The notes under the pieces are model-generated. The model was not told the DNA's origin. It searched no databases and saw only the letters and a list, made by a program, of their open reading frames with translations. Position numbers and translations under genes: made by a program. A DNA stretch of 59,656 nucleotides, from assembly GCF_028435365.1 (NCBI RefSeq), contig NZ_JAGTJJ010000062.1, positions 1 through 59,656 on the forward strand. The letters are read 5' to 3'. This DNA is from Polyangium jinanense. GTDB lineage: Bacteria; Myxococcota; Polyangia; Polyangiales; Polyangiaceae. Position 1 is the stretch's first letter; the number at the start of each line of letters is the position of its first letter. Positions 44,624 through 53,236 of this stretch are shown here, one piece after another.

Positions 44624-45367
44624 GTGAGCTCGCTCGTCGTGCGCGTCGTCGGCGTGGGGGATGCGTTCACCACGCGTTATTTCAATGCCTGTTTCCTCGT
44701 CGAGGCAGGATCCACCCGGATCCTCGTCGACGCGCCTCCCGCGCTCGGACGGGCGCTCGGGGATCTCGGCGCGCGCGGCGGACCGCCGATCGGGCTCGAC
44801 GACGTCGATCGCGTGATCATCACGCACCTGCACGGCGATCACGTGGGGGGGCTCGAGCAGCTCCTCTTTTATCGGCGGTTCGTGACGGGGAAACGCGCCC
44901 AGCTGCACGCGGCCCCCGAGGTGCTCGCGGGGCTCTGGGAAACGCGCCTCAAGGGCGGGATGGATACGCTCATGGCGCCTGACGGGACGCGCTCGTCGCT
45001 CACACTGGACGATTACGCGGACGTGGTGCCGCTCGGCGCCGGGACGAACCACATCGGCGATCTCGACCTCGAATGGAGGCCGACGATTCACCACATCCCC
45101 ACATCGGCGCTGCGGTTTTCCGCGGGCGGGGCACGGTTCGGCTACAGCGCCGACACGGCGTTTGATCCCACGCTGATCGACTGGCTCGCCGAGGCCGATC
45201 TTTTCTTCCACGAGACGAACCTCGGCGTCCATACGCCGCTCGCTTCGCTCGTGGGGCTGCCCGAGGACGTGAAGCGCCGCATGCGGCTCATTCATTACCC
45301 CGATTTTCACGACCCGGAGCACTCGCCCATCGCCTGCACGCGCGAGGGCGAGCGCTTCGAGATCTGA
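44624..45367 (+). CDS. MBL-fold metallo-hydrolase
   Basis: 247 residues. Metallo-beta-lactamase fold with the zinc motif THLHGDH (His68, His70, Asp72, His73), preceded by FLVEAGSTRILVDAP and followed by GARFGYSADTAFDP (the later Asp ligand) and FHETNLG, with a final His in LIHYPDFHD. The pattern is of the RNase Z/PqqB-like cytosolic hydrolases; no signal peptide. The substrate is unknown. Its stop is immediately followed, without a gap, by the stop of the convergent M1 peptidase gene. Confidence 0.88.
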   Translation: MSSLVVRVVGVGDAFTTRYFNACFLVEAGSTRILVDAPPALGRALGDLGARGGPPIGLDDVDRVIITHLHGDHVGGLEQLLFYRRFVTGKRAQLHAAPEVLAGLWETRLKGGMDTLMAPDGTRSSLTLDDYADVVPLGAGTNHIGDLDLEWRPTIHHIPTSALRFSAGGARFGYSADTAFDPTLIDWLAEADLFFHETNLGVHTPLASLVGLPEDVKRRMRLIHYPDFHDPEHSPIACTREGERFEI

Positions 45368-47833
45368 TCAGAGGCACGTTTCCGGCTTGCTCAGGATCGC
45401 CCGCGCCGGCTCCGAAAGGGGCGCGTTCGCGAGGCCTCCGAGGAAGGCCTTCGTCGCCGCGGGATCGTCCGCGAGCAGCCGCACCCCGATGCAGATCGCC
45501 CGCGCGTGCGCCGGTCGCGTCACTTCGTCGTGGAGAATGTCGCCGAGTTCGTCCACGAACGCGCCGAGGCCCGCGCCCGTGTTGAAGACCGCCCACGAGG
45601 CGCCATTCATCGCCGAGGGCAAGGTCTCCGAGGTCCGCGTCGCGCGGAGCAGGTCGAGGTAAAACGTGACCCACGCCTCCGAGGTCACGTCGCGCGCGCG
45701 CCGCGCCAGGTGATCCAGGGCGATGCGCCGCGCCCGGAGCGAGGGCGCTTTCGAGGCGACCACGCCGAACGTGGCGAGCTCGCGATCGTCGGGGAGCTGA
45801 AAGGCGCCGAGGTACTGAAGCCGCGAGAGGGGCACGTCCTCGGCCACGAGGCCGGCTTCGAGCTTGGGCCATTCCACGCTGAAGAGCGCGTCCGGCGGCA
45901 CGACGTCACCACAAGCGCCGAGGCCCGCGCCGATCCACCCGAGCCCGAACGACGGCGGGCCGGGTTCGAGCAGCGGCGCGAGGGCCGCCGCCCAGGCCTC
46001 TTGCTCGGCCGCGTCCGCGGAGCTCGACGCGAGCCCACAAGCGAGCTGCAAGGCGAGCGCCTTCGCCCCGTCCGCGTCGAGCTCGCCGAGAAGCCCGGTG
46101 ATCTCGGCCGGCGTGATCATCGCCGCGCTCGACGTGCCGGCCACCCGGAGCGCATTCATCTGCGCCGCCCCGCCGAGCCCTGCGAGCACGGTTTTTCCGT
46201 TCGCCGTGAGCGGCACGCGCGCCGCGAGCCATGCCGCCGTGTGCGCCTCGTCCCCCGCGACCTCGAACTCCGGGTGCACGTCGCCCGGATCCACGACGAG
46301 CAGGACCTCGGTCCCCGCGGCCGGAATCACGGCCCGCGCGCCGCCGAGCAGCGACACCTCCTCGGCCGACCCATCCGCGCCGTACCAGCGCACCACGAGC
46401 GGCGCGACGACCGCCCCGTCGGGATCGTCGAGCACGAGGGCAAACGCGGCGTTTGGCTCGGCGTGCAACTCGATCCGCGGCATGGCCGTCGCGTCGAGCG
46501 CGCGCCGCACCCGCGCCGTCGCCTCCGGCCCGAGGGCCTCTGCGAACGCGTTGATGAATGCATCGGTCCCGATCGTGCCGAACCTGTGCGCGTCGAGGAT
46601 CTTCCGCAGCGTCTCGAAATACGCGGCCTCCCCCACCACGCTCCGGATCTGCGTGTGCAGCCAGGCCGCGCGATCGTACGGGCCGGACGTGTATTTGTCG
46701 GCCGGCGCGAGGGCCTTGTTGCGGATGGGCACCCCGTCCTCCGCGAAGAATTGATCCCCGTGCAGCGTCCCCTCCCCGCTCGCGTCCGTGAAGGCGCGCC
46801 CGGCCTCGTATTCGAGCTGGTTTGCCATGCCTTCCTTGATCCAGATGTCGTCCCAGGTCTCGAGGGTGACGAGGTCGCCGAACCATTGATGGGCGAGCTC
46901 GTGCGCGGCGAGGTAAAAATCGCCGTAGAGCGCAGGCTCCGTGCTGCTCGTCTCGCGCTGGAACGAGATACCCGCGTTTTCCATGCCGCCCCCGGGGAAC
47001 GAAGGCAAAAGAACGAGGGCATATCGCTCGAAGGGATAAGGCCCGATCAGCGGCTCGAAACGATCGATCATGCCGGCGAGGGCCTTCGCCATTTGAGCGT
47101 GGCTGCCCGGGAGCTCGCGGCGATGCCAGACCTCGACGGGCAATCCGGTCTCCGTATGCGATTTGGCCACCTCGAACTGGCTCACGGCGAACGCCATTTG
47201 ATAGGTCGGCAGCGTCCAGCCGGACTCGTATTGCACGCGGTGCGAGCCCGGCCCCTCCTCGGCGTCGAGCACGAGCCGCCCATTGGCGATGAGTTGCTCC
47301 TGGGCCGGGATCTTCAGGGAGACGGAGAACGTCGCGCGATCGCTCGGATCGTCGGTGCAAGGCATCCACCACGACGTGCCGAGTGGCTCGGAGTCCGTGA
47401 AGAGGGCGCGGGAGATGACGGGATCGCCGCGCCGCGTGGCAATGGCATAGAGGTTGTCGCTCGTGCCGGCCTCGTAATCGATCTCGATCTCGATGGTTTG
47501 TCCCTTCGTCGCCTTGGGCGCGTCTTCCAGCGAGATCGCGAGCACGCCGCGCGGGACGTCGACCTCGTAGTCGGGATCCTCCACGCCGGTGATGCGCACG
47601 GCTTTCACGGTGACGTGGCTGTCGAGCGCGATCGCGGGCGTATCCTCGGTGAGCGTGAGCGTCACGGACACGGTCGCGGCGAGCTTGCGCGTGGTCCAAT
47701 CGAACGCGCCTTCGAGCGCGTATCGTTCGACGTCGTAGCCGCGCGTGGCGTCCTCGAGCGGGGAGCTACCGCAGCCGGTGGTCAGGAATGGGAGGGAGAG
47801 GGCCGAAAGGAAAGCGAGGCGAAGAGGGCGCAT
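45368..47833 (-). CDS. M1-family aminopeptidase, lipoprotein
   Basis: 821 residues. Lipobox LTTGCGSS (Cys21). N-terminal beta-saddle domain, then the exopeptidase motif GGMEN (282-286) and the zinc site HELAHQWFGD (311-320) with third ligand Glu334 in WIKEGMA. A C-terminal helical ERAP-like domain follows, about 300 residues, giving the full M1 length. It removes N-terminal residues from peptides, probably at the cell surface or in the periplasm, which suits a predatory, proteolytic myxobacterium. It follows the desaturase gene on the same strand after 31 bp. Confidence 0.94.
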   Translation of the reverse strand: MRPLRLAFLSALSLPFLTTGCGSSPLEDATRGYDVERYALEGAFDWTTRKLAATVSVTLTLTEDTPAIALDSHVTVKAVRITGVEDPDYEVDVPRGVLAISLEDAPKATKGQTIEIEIDYEAGTSDNLYAIATRRGDPVISRALFTDSEPLGTSWWMPCTDDPSDRATFSVSLKIPAQEQLIANGRLVLDAEEGPGSHRVQYESGWTLPTYQMAFAVSQFEVAKSHTETGLPVEVWHRRELPGSHAQMAKALAGMIDRFEPLIGPYPFERYALVLLPSFPGGGMENAGISFQRETSSTEPALYGDFYLAAHELAHQWFGDLVTLETWDDIWIKEGMANQLEYEAGRAFTDASGEGTLHGDQFFAEDGVPIRNKALAPADKYTSGPYDRAAWLHTQIRSVVGEAAYFETLRKILDAHRFGTIGTDAFINAFAEALGPEATARVRRALDATAMPRIELHAEPNAAFALVLDDPDGAVVAPLVVRWYGADGSAEEVSLLGGARAVIPAAGTEVLLVVDPGDVHPEFEVAGDEAHTAAWLAARVPLTANGKTVLAGLGGAAQMNALRVAGTSSAAMITPAEITGLLGELDADGAKALALQLACGLASSSADAAEQEAWAAALAPLLEPGPPSFGLGWIGAGLGACGDVVPPDALFSVEWPKLEAGLVAEDVPLSRLQYLGAFQLPDDRELATFGVVASKAPSLRARRIALDHLARRARDVTSEAWVTFYLDLLRATRTSETLPSAMNGASWAVFNTGAGLGAFVDELGDILHDEVTRPAHARAICIGVRLLADDPAATKAFLGGLANAPLSEPARAILSKPETCL

Positions 47834-47864
47834 GTCATCATGCTACCCAGGCGGGCTCGGAACG

Positions 47865-48800
47865 CTACATGGCGATCGCGCCCAGGTCGTGCCGGACCTC
47901 GCGGGGCGGCGGAATCCACTCCTCGTCGGGGCCCTCGGCGGGGATCTCGACGGGCTTTCCATCGTACATGCGGCGCTTGGCGGGCCAGACGAAGGTGCGG
48001 AAGAGATACACGAGCATCGAAGGCTGATCGAGCTCCGGATGGATGAACGGCGCGACGCGCTTCGCGTGCTCCGCGGGCAGGAGGCTCCAGTGCAGGCCCG
48101 GCTCCATGTGGTGGATCGTGTGGTAGCCGTTGTTGTAGGCCAGGAAATTGACGAACTTGCCGAGGAAGTTCCGCGAATGGTTGTATTCGCTGTTCTGATC
48201 GCAGCCGTCGTGCTGGAGGTAATTGATCGTGATGATGCCCCAGGCCGCATACTGGTGGGGCAGGAGCACGTACAGCAGGAATTTCTTCCAATCGAGCACG
48301 AGGAGGACCCCCATCGTGCCGAGGAAGACCGTCGCCTCGAGGATCATCTGCCGGAACCAGGGCGGGTTCTGGCGGTACATCGCCTTGAAGTACCGCATGT
48401 CGGCGAAGAAGACGTCCTTGCCCACGGTCGGCATGAAGAGCAGGCCGTTCAGGAGGTTCGAGCGATAACGCACCTTCGTCGTGCGCATCACGTCACGCCG
48501 CGTCTGCGTGTGCTTGTGATGGCTCAGGTTGTGGCCAGGAACGAAGGCGCTGACGGGGTGGCCGTAGGTCAAGGTGAGCACGACCTGAAAGGCCCGGTTC
48601 GCCCAGCGCTGCTTGAACACGGGGCAATGCACGGTGTTGTGCGTCGCCACGGCGCCAAGGAACGAGAACACGCACGTCACGGCGACGAGCGGAATCGCGA
48701 TCCAGAGCGCGCTCGGCGCAGTCACCCACTGCACGGCCACGAGCGCGAAGTAGATCGCCACGAAGCACAACGTCCGAATGTCGGCTCGGTAACGAAGCAT
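47865..48800 (-). CDS. Membrane fatty-acid desaturase
   Basis: 311 residues. Integral di-iron desaturase/hydroxylase: His boxes HNTVH (54-58), HNLSHHKH (90-97) and HTIHH near 227-231, plus an extra QHDGC before the third box. Transmembrane stretches near residues 8-27, 32-52 and two after the second box. The class covers acyl-lipid desaturases, alkane hydroxylases and carotenoid enzymes; the box spacing fits an acyl-lipid desaturase. A palindrome in the promoter (48834-48851) may be an operator. Upstream of and on the same strand as the M1 peptidase gene. Confidence 0.88.
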   Translation of the reverse strand: MLRYRADIRTLCFVAIYFALVAVQWVTAPSALWIAIPLVAVTCVFSFLGAVATHNTVHCPVFKQRWANRAFQVVLTLTYGHPVSAFVPGHNLSHHKHTQTRRDVMRTTKVRYRSNLLNGLLFMPTVGKDVFFADMRYFKAMYRQNPPWFRQMILEATVFLGTMGVLLVLDWKKFLLYVLLPHQYAAWGIITINYLQHDGCDQNSEYNHSRNFLGKFVNFLAYNNGYHTIHHMEPGLHWSLLPAEHAKRVAPFIHPELDQPSMLVYLFRTFVWPAKRRMYDGKPVEIPAEGPDEEWIPPPREVRHDLGAIAM

Positions 48801-48833
48801 GGAAAGTCACCCGCCGGGAAGCTCAGCCCACGT

Positions 48834-48851
48834 GTGTCGAAAGTTCGACAC
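48834..48851. promoter_or_regulatory. Perfect palindrome in desaturase promoter (candidate operator)
   Basis: gtgtcgaa-ag-ttcgacac: 8-bp arms, perfect, 34-51 bp upstream of the desaturase start. Size and symmetry fit a TetR- or FadR-type dimer site controlling fatty-acid genes. A second inverted repeat, cgcattttc (48859-48867) and gaaaatgcg (48884-48892), lies beyond it. The regulator is unknown. Confidence 0.4.
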
Positions 48852-48958
48852 TCTCTAGCGCATTTTCGACCGTCCAGGGCGTTGAAAATGCGGGCTGGCC
48901 CTCACCGGGCCACGAGGCTCCGGGAAGTCCGGGTCCTGCGGGGGGTGGGTGCGCCCCC

Positions 48959-49249
48959 TCAGCGGCTCTTCCAGGTGTCCGGGTGACGGTGCAGGTGCAT
49001 CACCGCGATGATCTCGATCCGGTCCCGGACCTCGCGGTAAAGGATTCCGTAGGGGAACCGTCGCGTCTGAGAGCGTCGCACGCGCTCGGAGAGCTTGGGC
49101 CAGGCCGTAGGCATCTCGCAGATGCGCCGGAGGGCCGCCTCGACCTCGTCGAGGAACTCCTCGCCCAGGCCCTCGGCTCGACCCTCGTAGAACGCCACGG
49201 CCCCCCGCAGCTCCTTGCGGGCCGCGGGGTGGAAGAAAAACCGCTTCAC
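48959..49249 (-). CDS. RelE/ParE-family toxin
   Basis: 96 residues, toxin size. ParE/RelE fold: start KRFFFHPAARKELRGAVAFYEGRA, helix GEEFLDEVEAALRRICEMPTAWPKL, then RRFPYGILYREVRDRIEIIAVMHLHRHPDTW, the closing strands of plasmid-stabilisation toxins. ParE toxins attack DNA gyrase, RelE toxins cleave mRNA; the sequence fits ParE better. Its start overlaps the antitoxin stop by 4 bp (49246-49249), the usual antitoxin-first order. Confidence 0.92.
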   Translation of the reverse strand: MKRFFFHPAARKELRGAVAFYEGRAEGLGEEFLDEVEAALRRICEMPTAWPKLSERVRRSQTRRFPYGILYREVRDRIEIIAVMHLHRHPDTWKSR

Positions 49250-49476
49250 CGAGGACGCGCGCGAAGCTCGCGAAGCACGTCGGCCCCGTCGAGGAGTTCC
49301 ACCTCGCCGGCGTCAATCTGACGGCAACGCTCCTCCGCTACCTTCGCCCACATCTGCTCGAGCGCTTCGCTCTCCGACTGGCTCAGGCTCTCCAGGATGC
49401 AACGAACCAGCACGGTCCGGGAAGGGACCGGCAAGGAGAGGATCTCGTCGGCGAGCCGTTGCAGTTCGGGCGGCAT
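49246..49476 (-). CDS. Addiction-module antitoxin (TIGR02574-type)
   Basis: 76 residues. LQRLADEILSLPVPSRTVLVRCILESL and the C-terminal AEERCRQIDAGEVELLDGADVLRELRARP match the putative addiction module component family, in which the C-terminal part wraps the ParE toxin. The consensus is kept (helical N-half, ERxxxIDxGxVxxxxxxxVxxxLR). Probably represses its own operon as in related pairs; no operator was identified with certainty. The ATG at 49476 is preceded by aaggagcacc, a good ribosome-binding site. Confidence 0.9.
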   Translation of the reverse strand: MPPELQRLADEILSLPVPSRTVLVRCILESLSQSESEALEQMWAKVAEERCRQIDAGEVELLDGADVLRELRARPR

Positions 49477-49546
49477 GCGGGTGCTCCTTGGGAGGAACTC
49501 TAGCAGGAAGGTCCGAGCAGCGCGAGATGGGTTCGTCGCGGGAGGG

Positions 49547-50881
49547 TCACCCCCGCAAAAACCGCCGGTACGTCTCGACGGCCCAGTGCACGTCGAGGGT
49601 CCCGCACATCTCGCGGCACGAATGCATGCTGAGCATCGGGGCGCCGACGTCGACCGTGGGGATGCCGAGCGCCGCGGCCGTGATGGGACCGATCGTGCTG
49701 CCGCAGGGCAAGTCCGTGCGGATCACGAACTTCTGCGCCGGATAGCCGACGTCGCGGCAGATCTCCTCGAACACCGCCGCGGTGCCGCCGTCCGTCGCGT
49801 AGGACTGATTGACGTTCGATTTGATGACGAGGCCCTTGTTCAGCATGGGCTGGTGCTGCGGCTCGTGCTGGTCGGCGTAATTCGGGTGGAGCGCGTGCGA
49901 CATGTCCGCGCTGACCAGGAACGAGCGCGCGAGCGCCCGCTGCAAGCCTTGCGGCTCGCGGTGCGGATAGGCCTCGAGGATCCGCGCGATCGTGTCCTTG
50001 AGGACCGTGCCTGCGGCGCCCGCGGCGCTGCGGCTGCCGCATTCCTCGTGGTCGTAGAGCACGATCATGCGGGTCGAGGGGGCGCGACCGGACTCGGCGG
50101 CGAGCGCGGCCGTCGACGCGTGACAGCTCGCCAGGTTGTCGAGGCGCGCGGCCAGGACGAACTCCTGCGCGAGGCCGGCGATCGTGGCCTTGGCCGTGTC
50201 GTAGAGGCAGAGATCGTAGCCCAGGATGGCGTCGGGCCGCTCGTCGAGCTCGCGGGCCACGAGGGTGCGCACGTCGGGCGCGGCGCCGAGGCCGACGACC
50301 GGGACCAGGTGCTTCTGCTCGTTCAGGACGAGCCCTTCCTTGTTGACCGAGCGATTGAGGTGGATCGCGAGGTTCGGCACGCGGGCCACGGCGCGGCCGA
50401 GGTCGATGAGGCGCGCTGCGGGCCGCTCGCCTTTGCGCTGGCAGAAGACGCGGCCCGCGATGGAGAGGTCGCGATCGAGCCAGGTCGAGAGGAGCACGCC
50501 GCCGTAGACCTCGACGCCGAGCTCCTGGTAGCCGGAGCGCGCGAGGTCGGCGTTTGGTTTGACGCGGAGGTTCGGCGAGTCGGTGTGGGCGCCGAGGAGG
50601 CGGAAGCCCGCGAGCGCGGGGTGCTCGTCGCCGACAACGAAGGCGACGATCGTACCGGCGCGAAGGAAATAGCGGCGATCGCCGGGCTGGAGCTGCCAGG
50701 CATCGTGCTCGGAGAGCGCGGAGAACCCATGCGCGGAGAGCCGGCGCGCGGCCTCTTCGGCGGCGTGGTAGGGGCTCGGGGAATGATCGAGGAAGGCGCA
50801 GAGATCACGGGCGGCGGCGAGGCCCTGGGCGCGGAGGTCGCCCTCGCTGGCTTGCTGAAGGAGGGTGTCGGTCGTGGTCAT
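49547..50881 (-). CDS. M18-family (aspartyl) aminopeptidase
   Basis: 444 residues, family length. ATG 50881 (MTTTDTLLQQASEGDLRAQG) begins the protein; the frame is open further but upstream is the divergent promoter. Zinc-site motifs: GAHTDSPNLRVKP, HEECGSRSAAGAAGT, and SADMSHALHPNY near the end. Substrates are N-terminal Asp/Glu peptides for most M18 enzymes. Cytosolic, no signal peptide. Divergent from the ceramidase gene; an internal Glu/Arg-rich helical region is normal for the dodecameric family. Confidence 0.94.
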   Translation of the reverse strand: MTTTDTLLQQASEGDLRAQGLAAARDLCAFLDHSPSPYHAAEEAARRLSAHGFSALSEHDAWQLQPGDRRYFLRAGTIVAFVVGDEHPALAGFRLLGAHTDSPNLRVKPNADLARSGYQELGVEVYGGVLLSTWLDRDLSIAGRVFCQRKGERPAARLIDLGRAVARVPNLAIHLNRSVNKEGLVLNEQKHLVPVVGLGAAPDVRTLVARELDERPDAILGYDLCLYDTAKATIAGLAQEFVLAARLDNLASCHASTAALAAESGRAPSTRMIVLYDHEECGSRSAAGAAGTVLKDTIARILEAYPHREPQGLQRALARSFLVSADMSHALHPNYADQHEPQHQPMLNKGLVIKSNVNQSYATDGGTAAVFEEICRDVGYPAQKFVIRTDLPCGSTIGPITAAALGIPTVDVGAPMLSMHSCREMCGTLDVHWAVETYRRFLRG

Positions 50882-51024
50882 GGGCGGGGGCGATGGTAGC
50901 AGGCGAAAGCGGAGGTGAAAGCGAAAGCAGGCGCAGGCGCGGGCCTGCAGGACGGTGCGGGCGCGGGCCTGCACCCGGGGCGCGGGCGCGCGGCGCGGCC
51001 AGGGAATCCCGCGGGAAAACGTCC

Positions 51025-51053
51025 TTGCCGCGCACTGGTACGGCCCGTGTAAT
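51025..51053 (+). promoter_or_regulatory. Candidate sigma70-type promoter for the ceramidase gene
   Basis: ttgccg at 51025-51030 and tgtaat at 51048-51053 with a 17-bp spacer, about 70 bp before the start at 51123. Spacing is ideal but both boxes are partial matches. The intergenic region has several gcgggcctgca direct repeats upstream. Confidence 0.35.
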
Positions 51054-51122
51054 GGGCGGTGCGCGAAGCGCGAGGCCCCGGCGTGGGGGCTGCGCGTCGA
51101 AAACGTGAGGAGAGTCGAGATC

Positions 51123-53060
51123 ATGCTCGAGGTGGGTTTCGCGCGCGCGGACATCACGACCTGGGAGCCCGGGACTTGTGCGCTCGGCTGGGGCCAGGAG
51201 ACGAATTTCATCGAGGGAATCGGCACGCGCCTTTACGTGCGCGCCATGGTGGTGCGTGGCCCCGCGGGCACGCTGGCCTACGCTTGCGCCGATCTCTGCT
51301 TCGTCAGCACGGCCGTATGGAATGCGGTGATCGAGCGGCTCGCCGCGATGCCTTCGCGGGGGCTCGGTCCGCACGACGTCGTGCTCACGGCGACGCATAC
51401 CCACAGCGGGCCGGGCGGTTTTTCCCATCACGTCACGTACAATGGGTCGAGCCTCGGGTTTTGCCCGACCGTGTTCGAGACGATCGTCCGAGGGTTCGTC
51501 GAAGCCATTCTCGGCGCCGACGACGCGCGCCGGCCCGCGACGTTGCGCGTCGGCGAGGCGCATGTGCCGTACGACGAGCCCGTCGCGTTCAATCGGTCGA
51601 TCGAGGCGTACAACCGGAACCGCGACGTGGGGCGGGTCGACGGCGCGCGAACGGAGCTCGGGACGCGTCGATTGTCGGTGACGCTGCGGGCCGACGATAC
51701 CGAGGGGCGAACGCTCGGCATCTTGAACTGGTTCGGCGTGCACGGGACGAGCGTGCACGCGGACGCGCGCATCCTGCACGGCGACAACAAGGGGCTCGCG
51801 GCGCTCCGGTTCGAGGCGCAGGCGCGGCGGGATCGGGCGTTCGCGCCGGGATTCGTGGCGATCTTCGCGCAGGAAGCGGCCGGCGACGTGAGCCCGAACG
51901 GCCACGTCGACGAGGAGCGCGGCGTGCTTCGCGGGACGAGCGAGGATGACCTCGAGAGCGCGGCGCAGAATGCGGTCATTCAAGTGCGATATGCGCGACA
52001 GGCCTTCGAGGCGGCGCGGGGCGAGGCGGCGCTCGAAGGGCCGATCGGCGGGCATGTGCGGCGGATCGATTTCGCGGACGCGGCGGTCTCGCCGGAGCAT
52101 GCGGACGGATTCGTCGGGCAGAGGACACGAAAAGCGGTGCTCGGGCTCGGGGCGACGGCCGGGACCGCGGAGGGTCCGGGCCCGGCGCGACCGGTCGAAA
52201 GCATTCTCCGAGCGTTCACGCGGGCGCGGGCGGAGTTCGGACGCATGCTCGGGCGGGAGGTCGATCCCAAGCTCCCATTCCTGGAAGTCGGCCGAGGCGT
52301 GGAGGGCCAGTTCCTCGGGCTCGTGCCCACGCGGGCAGGTTTCCCGCTGGTCGCGCCGCGCGTGCCGACGGTGGCCTTCGTGGAGGCCGCGGATCGCGCG
52401 GGCGAAATGGGATCACTTCCGTGGGTGCCCGAGGTCTTGCCCCTGCAGATCGCGCGGATCGGCTCGCTCGTGCTCGTGGCCCTGCCCTGCGAGCCGACGA
52501 CGGTGGCCGGCGAGCGAATCCGCCGTACCGTGGCCGAAGCGCTTGCATTCGCAGGAGTCTCGCGCATCGTCATCGCGCCGTATGCGAATGGATACGCCGG
52601 CTACGTGACGACGCGGGAAGAGTACGAGGCGCAGCATTACGAGGGCGCAAGCACGCTCTTCGGCCCATGGACACTCGCAGCCTATCAAACCGCCCTCGCG
52701 GATCTCGCCACGGCGGGTCTCCGCGAGGGGCTCGCAAAGGTGGAGGGGCCAGAGCTCGCCCTCGCAAGCCAGGAGACACTCGTCCGGCAGAGAATCGCGG
52801 GCCGCGAAGGCGTGAGCGCGCGGTCCCGCGGCGTAGCGCCGGGGTTTCACCCCGGACCCGTCTGGTTAACGATGGGGCTACGCTCGGCAAGCCGAGCTAC
52901 GCCCCAAACCCCGGGGCTGTCCGCCCCTGGACCTGGACCAGCGCAAGCGCTGGACCCGGGGTCGATGAACTGCGCATCGCGCAGTTCATCGAACAGGCCG
53001 AGTCAAGACCGGCGAGCGACCCTGCCAACCAAGAGAGCGGCGCTGGCGTCGACAGCGTGA
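51123..53060 (+). CDS. Neutral/alkaline ceramidase-like protein, 3' end captured by a repeat
   Basis: 645 residues as read. Hydrolase of the neutral ceramidase fold: zinc-site THTHSGPGG (His92, His94) and the hallmark GDVSPN at 254-259 with the nucleophile Ser257, plus NWFGVHGTSVH. No signal peptide, so perhaps cytoplasmic, unlike secreted bacterial ceramidases. The recognisable fold ends near residue 565; from about residue 572 the frame runs into repeat copy 3 (52837 on), adding about 74 residues of repeat-coded sequence (RGVAPGFHPGPVWL and following). The native stop is gone or the end is frameshifted. Start ATG 51123 after aggagagtcgagatc. Substrate (ceramide or another N-acyl lipid) is inferred from the family. 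Confidence 0.85.
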   Translation: MLEVGFARADITTWEPGTCALGWGQETNFIEGIGTRLYVRAMVVRGPAGTLAYACADLCFVSTAVWNAVIERLAAMPSRGLGPHDVVLTATHTHSGPGGFSHHVTYNGSSLGFCPTVFETIVRGFVEAILGADDARRPATLRVGEAHVPYDEPVAFNRSIEAYNRNRDVGRVDGARTELGTRRLSVTLRADDTEGRTLGILNWFGVHGTSVHADARILHGDNKGLAALRFEAQARRDRAFAPGFVAIFAQEAAGDVSPNGHVDEERGVLRGTSEDDLESAAQNAVIQVRYARQAFEAARGEAALEGPIGGHVRRIDFADAAVSPEHADGFVGQRTRKAVLGLGATAGTAEGPGPARPVESILRAFTRARAEFGRMLGREVDPKLPFLEVGRGVEGQFLGLVPTRAGFPLVAPRVPTVAFVEAADRAGEMGSLPWVPEVLPLQIARIGSLVLVALPCEPTTVAGERIRRTVAEALAFAGVSRIVIAPYANGYAGYVTTREEYEAQHYEGASTLFGPWTLAAYQTALADLATAGLREGLAKVEGPELALASQETLVRQRIAGREGVSARSRGVAPGFHPGPVWLTMGLRSASRATPQTPGLSAPGPGPAQALDPGSMNCASRSSSNRPSQDRRATLPTKRAALASTA

Positions 53061-53211
53061 ACCCGACCTCCATGGTCTTGCCACCGGCCTGTGGGAAGAA
53101 CTGCGCATCGCGCAGTTCTTCCCCCTGAGGTCCAGGGCTTGCCCTGGTTCGGGTCGAGGGGCGAACAGCCCCCGCGGGGCCCGGGGCAGCGCCCCGGCGC
53201 AACGGCCTCCA
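52837..53211. repeat. Palindromic dispersed element, copy 3 (with extra 50 bp)
   Basis: Third complete copy: cgccgggg at 52837, ccccggcg ending at 53199, similarity to about 53211. Hairpin 1: 52963-52975/52979-52991 (loop atc); hairpin 2: 53093-53106/53110-53123 (loop atc). Stem 2 begins g-c here (gggaag...cttccc) where copies 1 and 2 have t-a (tggaag...cttcca): a compensatory change. The left arm carries about 50 bp not in copy 2 (about 52861-52915), itself with an inverted repeat (gtagc/gctac type). It sits between the convergent ceramidase and flavin-oxidase genes. Confidence 0.9.
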
Positions 53212-53236
53212 GATGAGACCAACTCCGAACGCTGGC

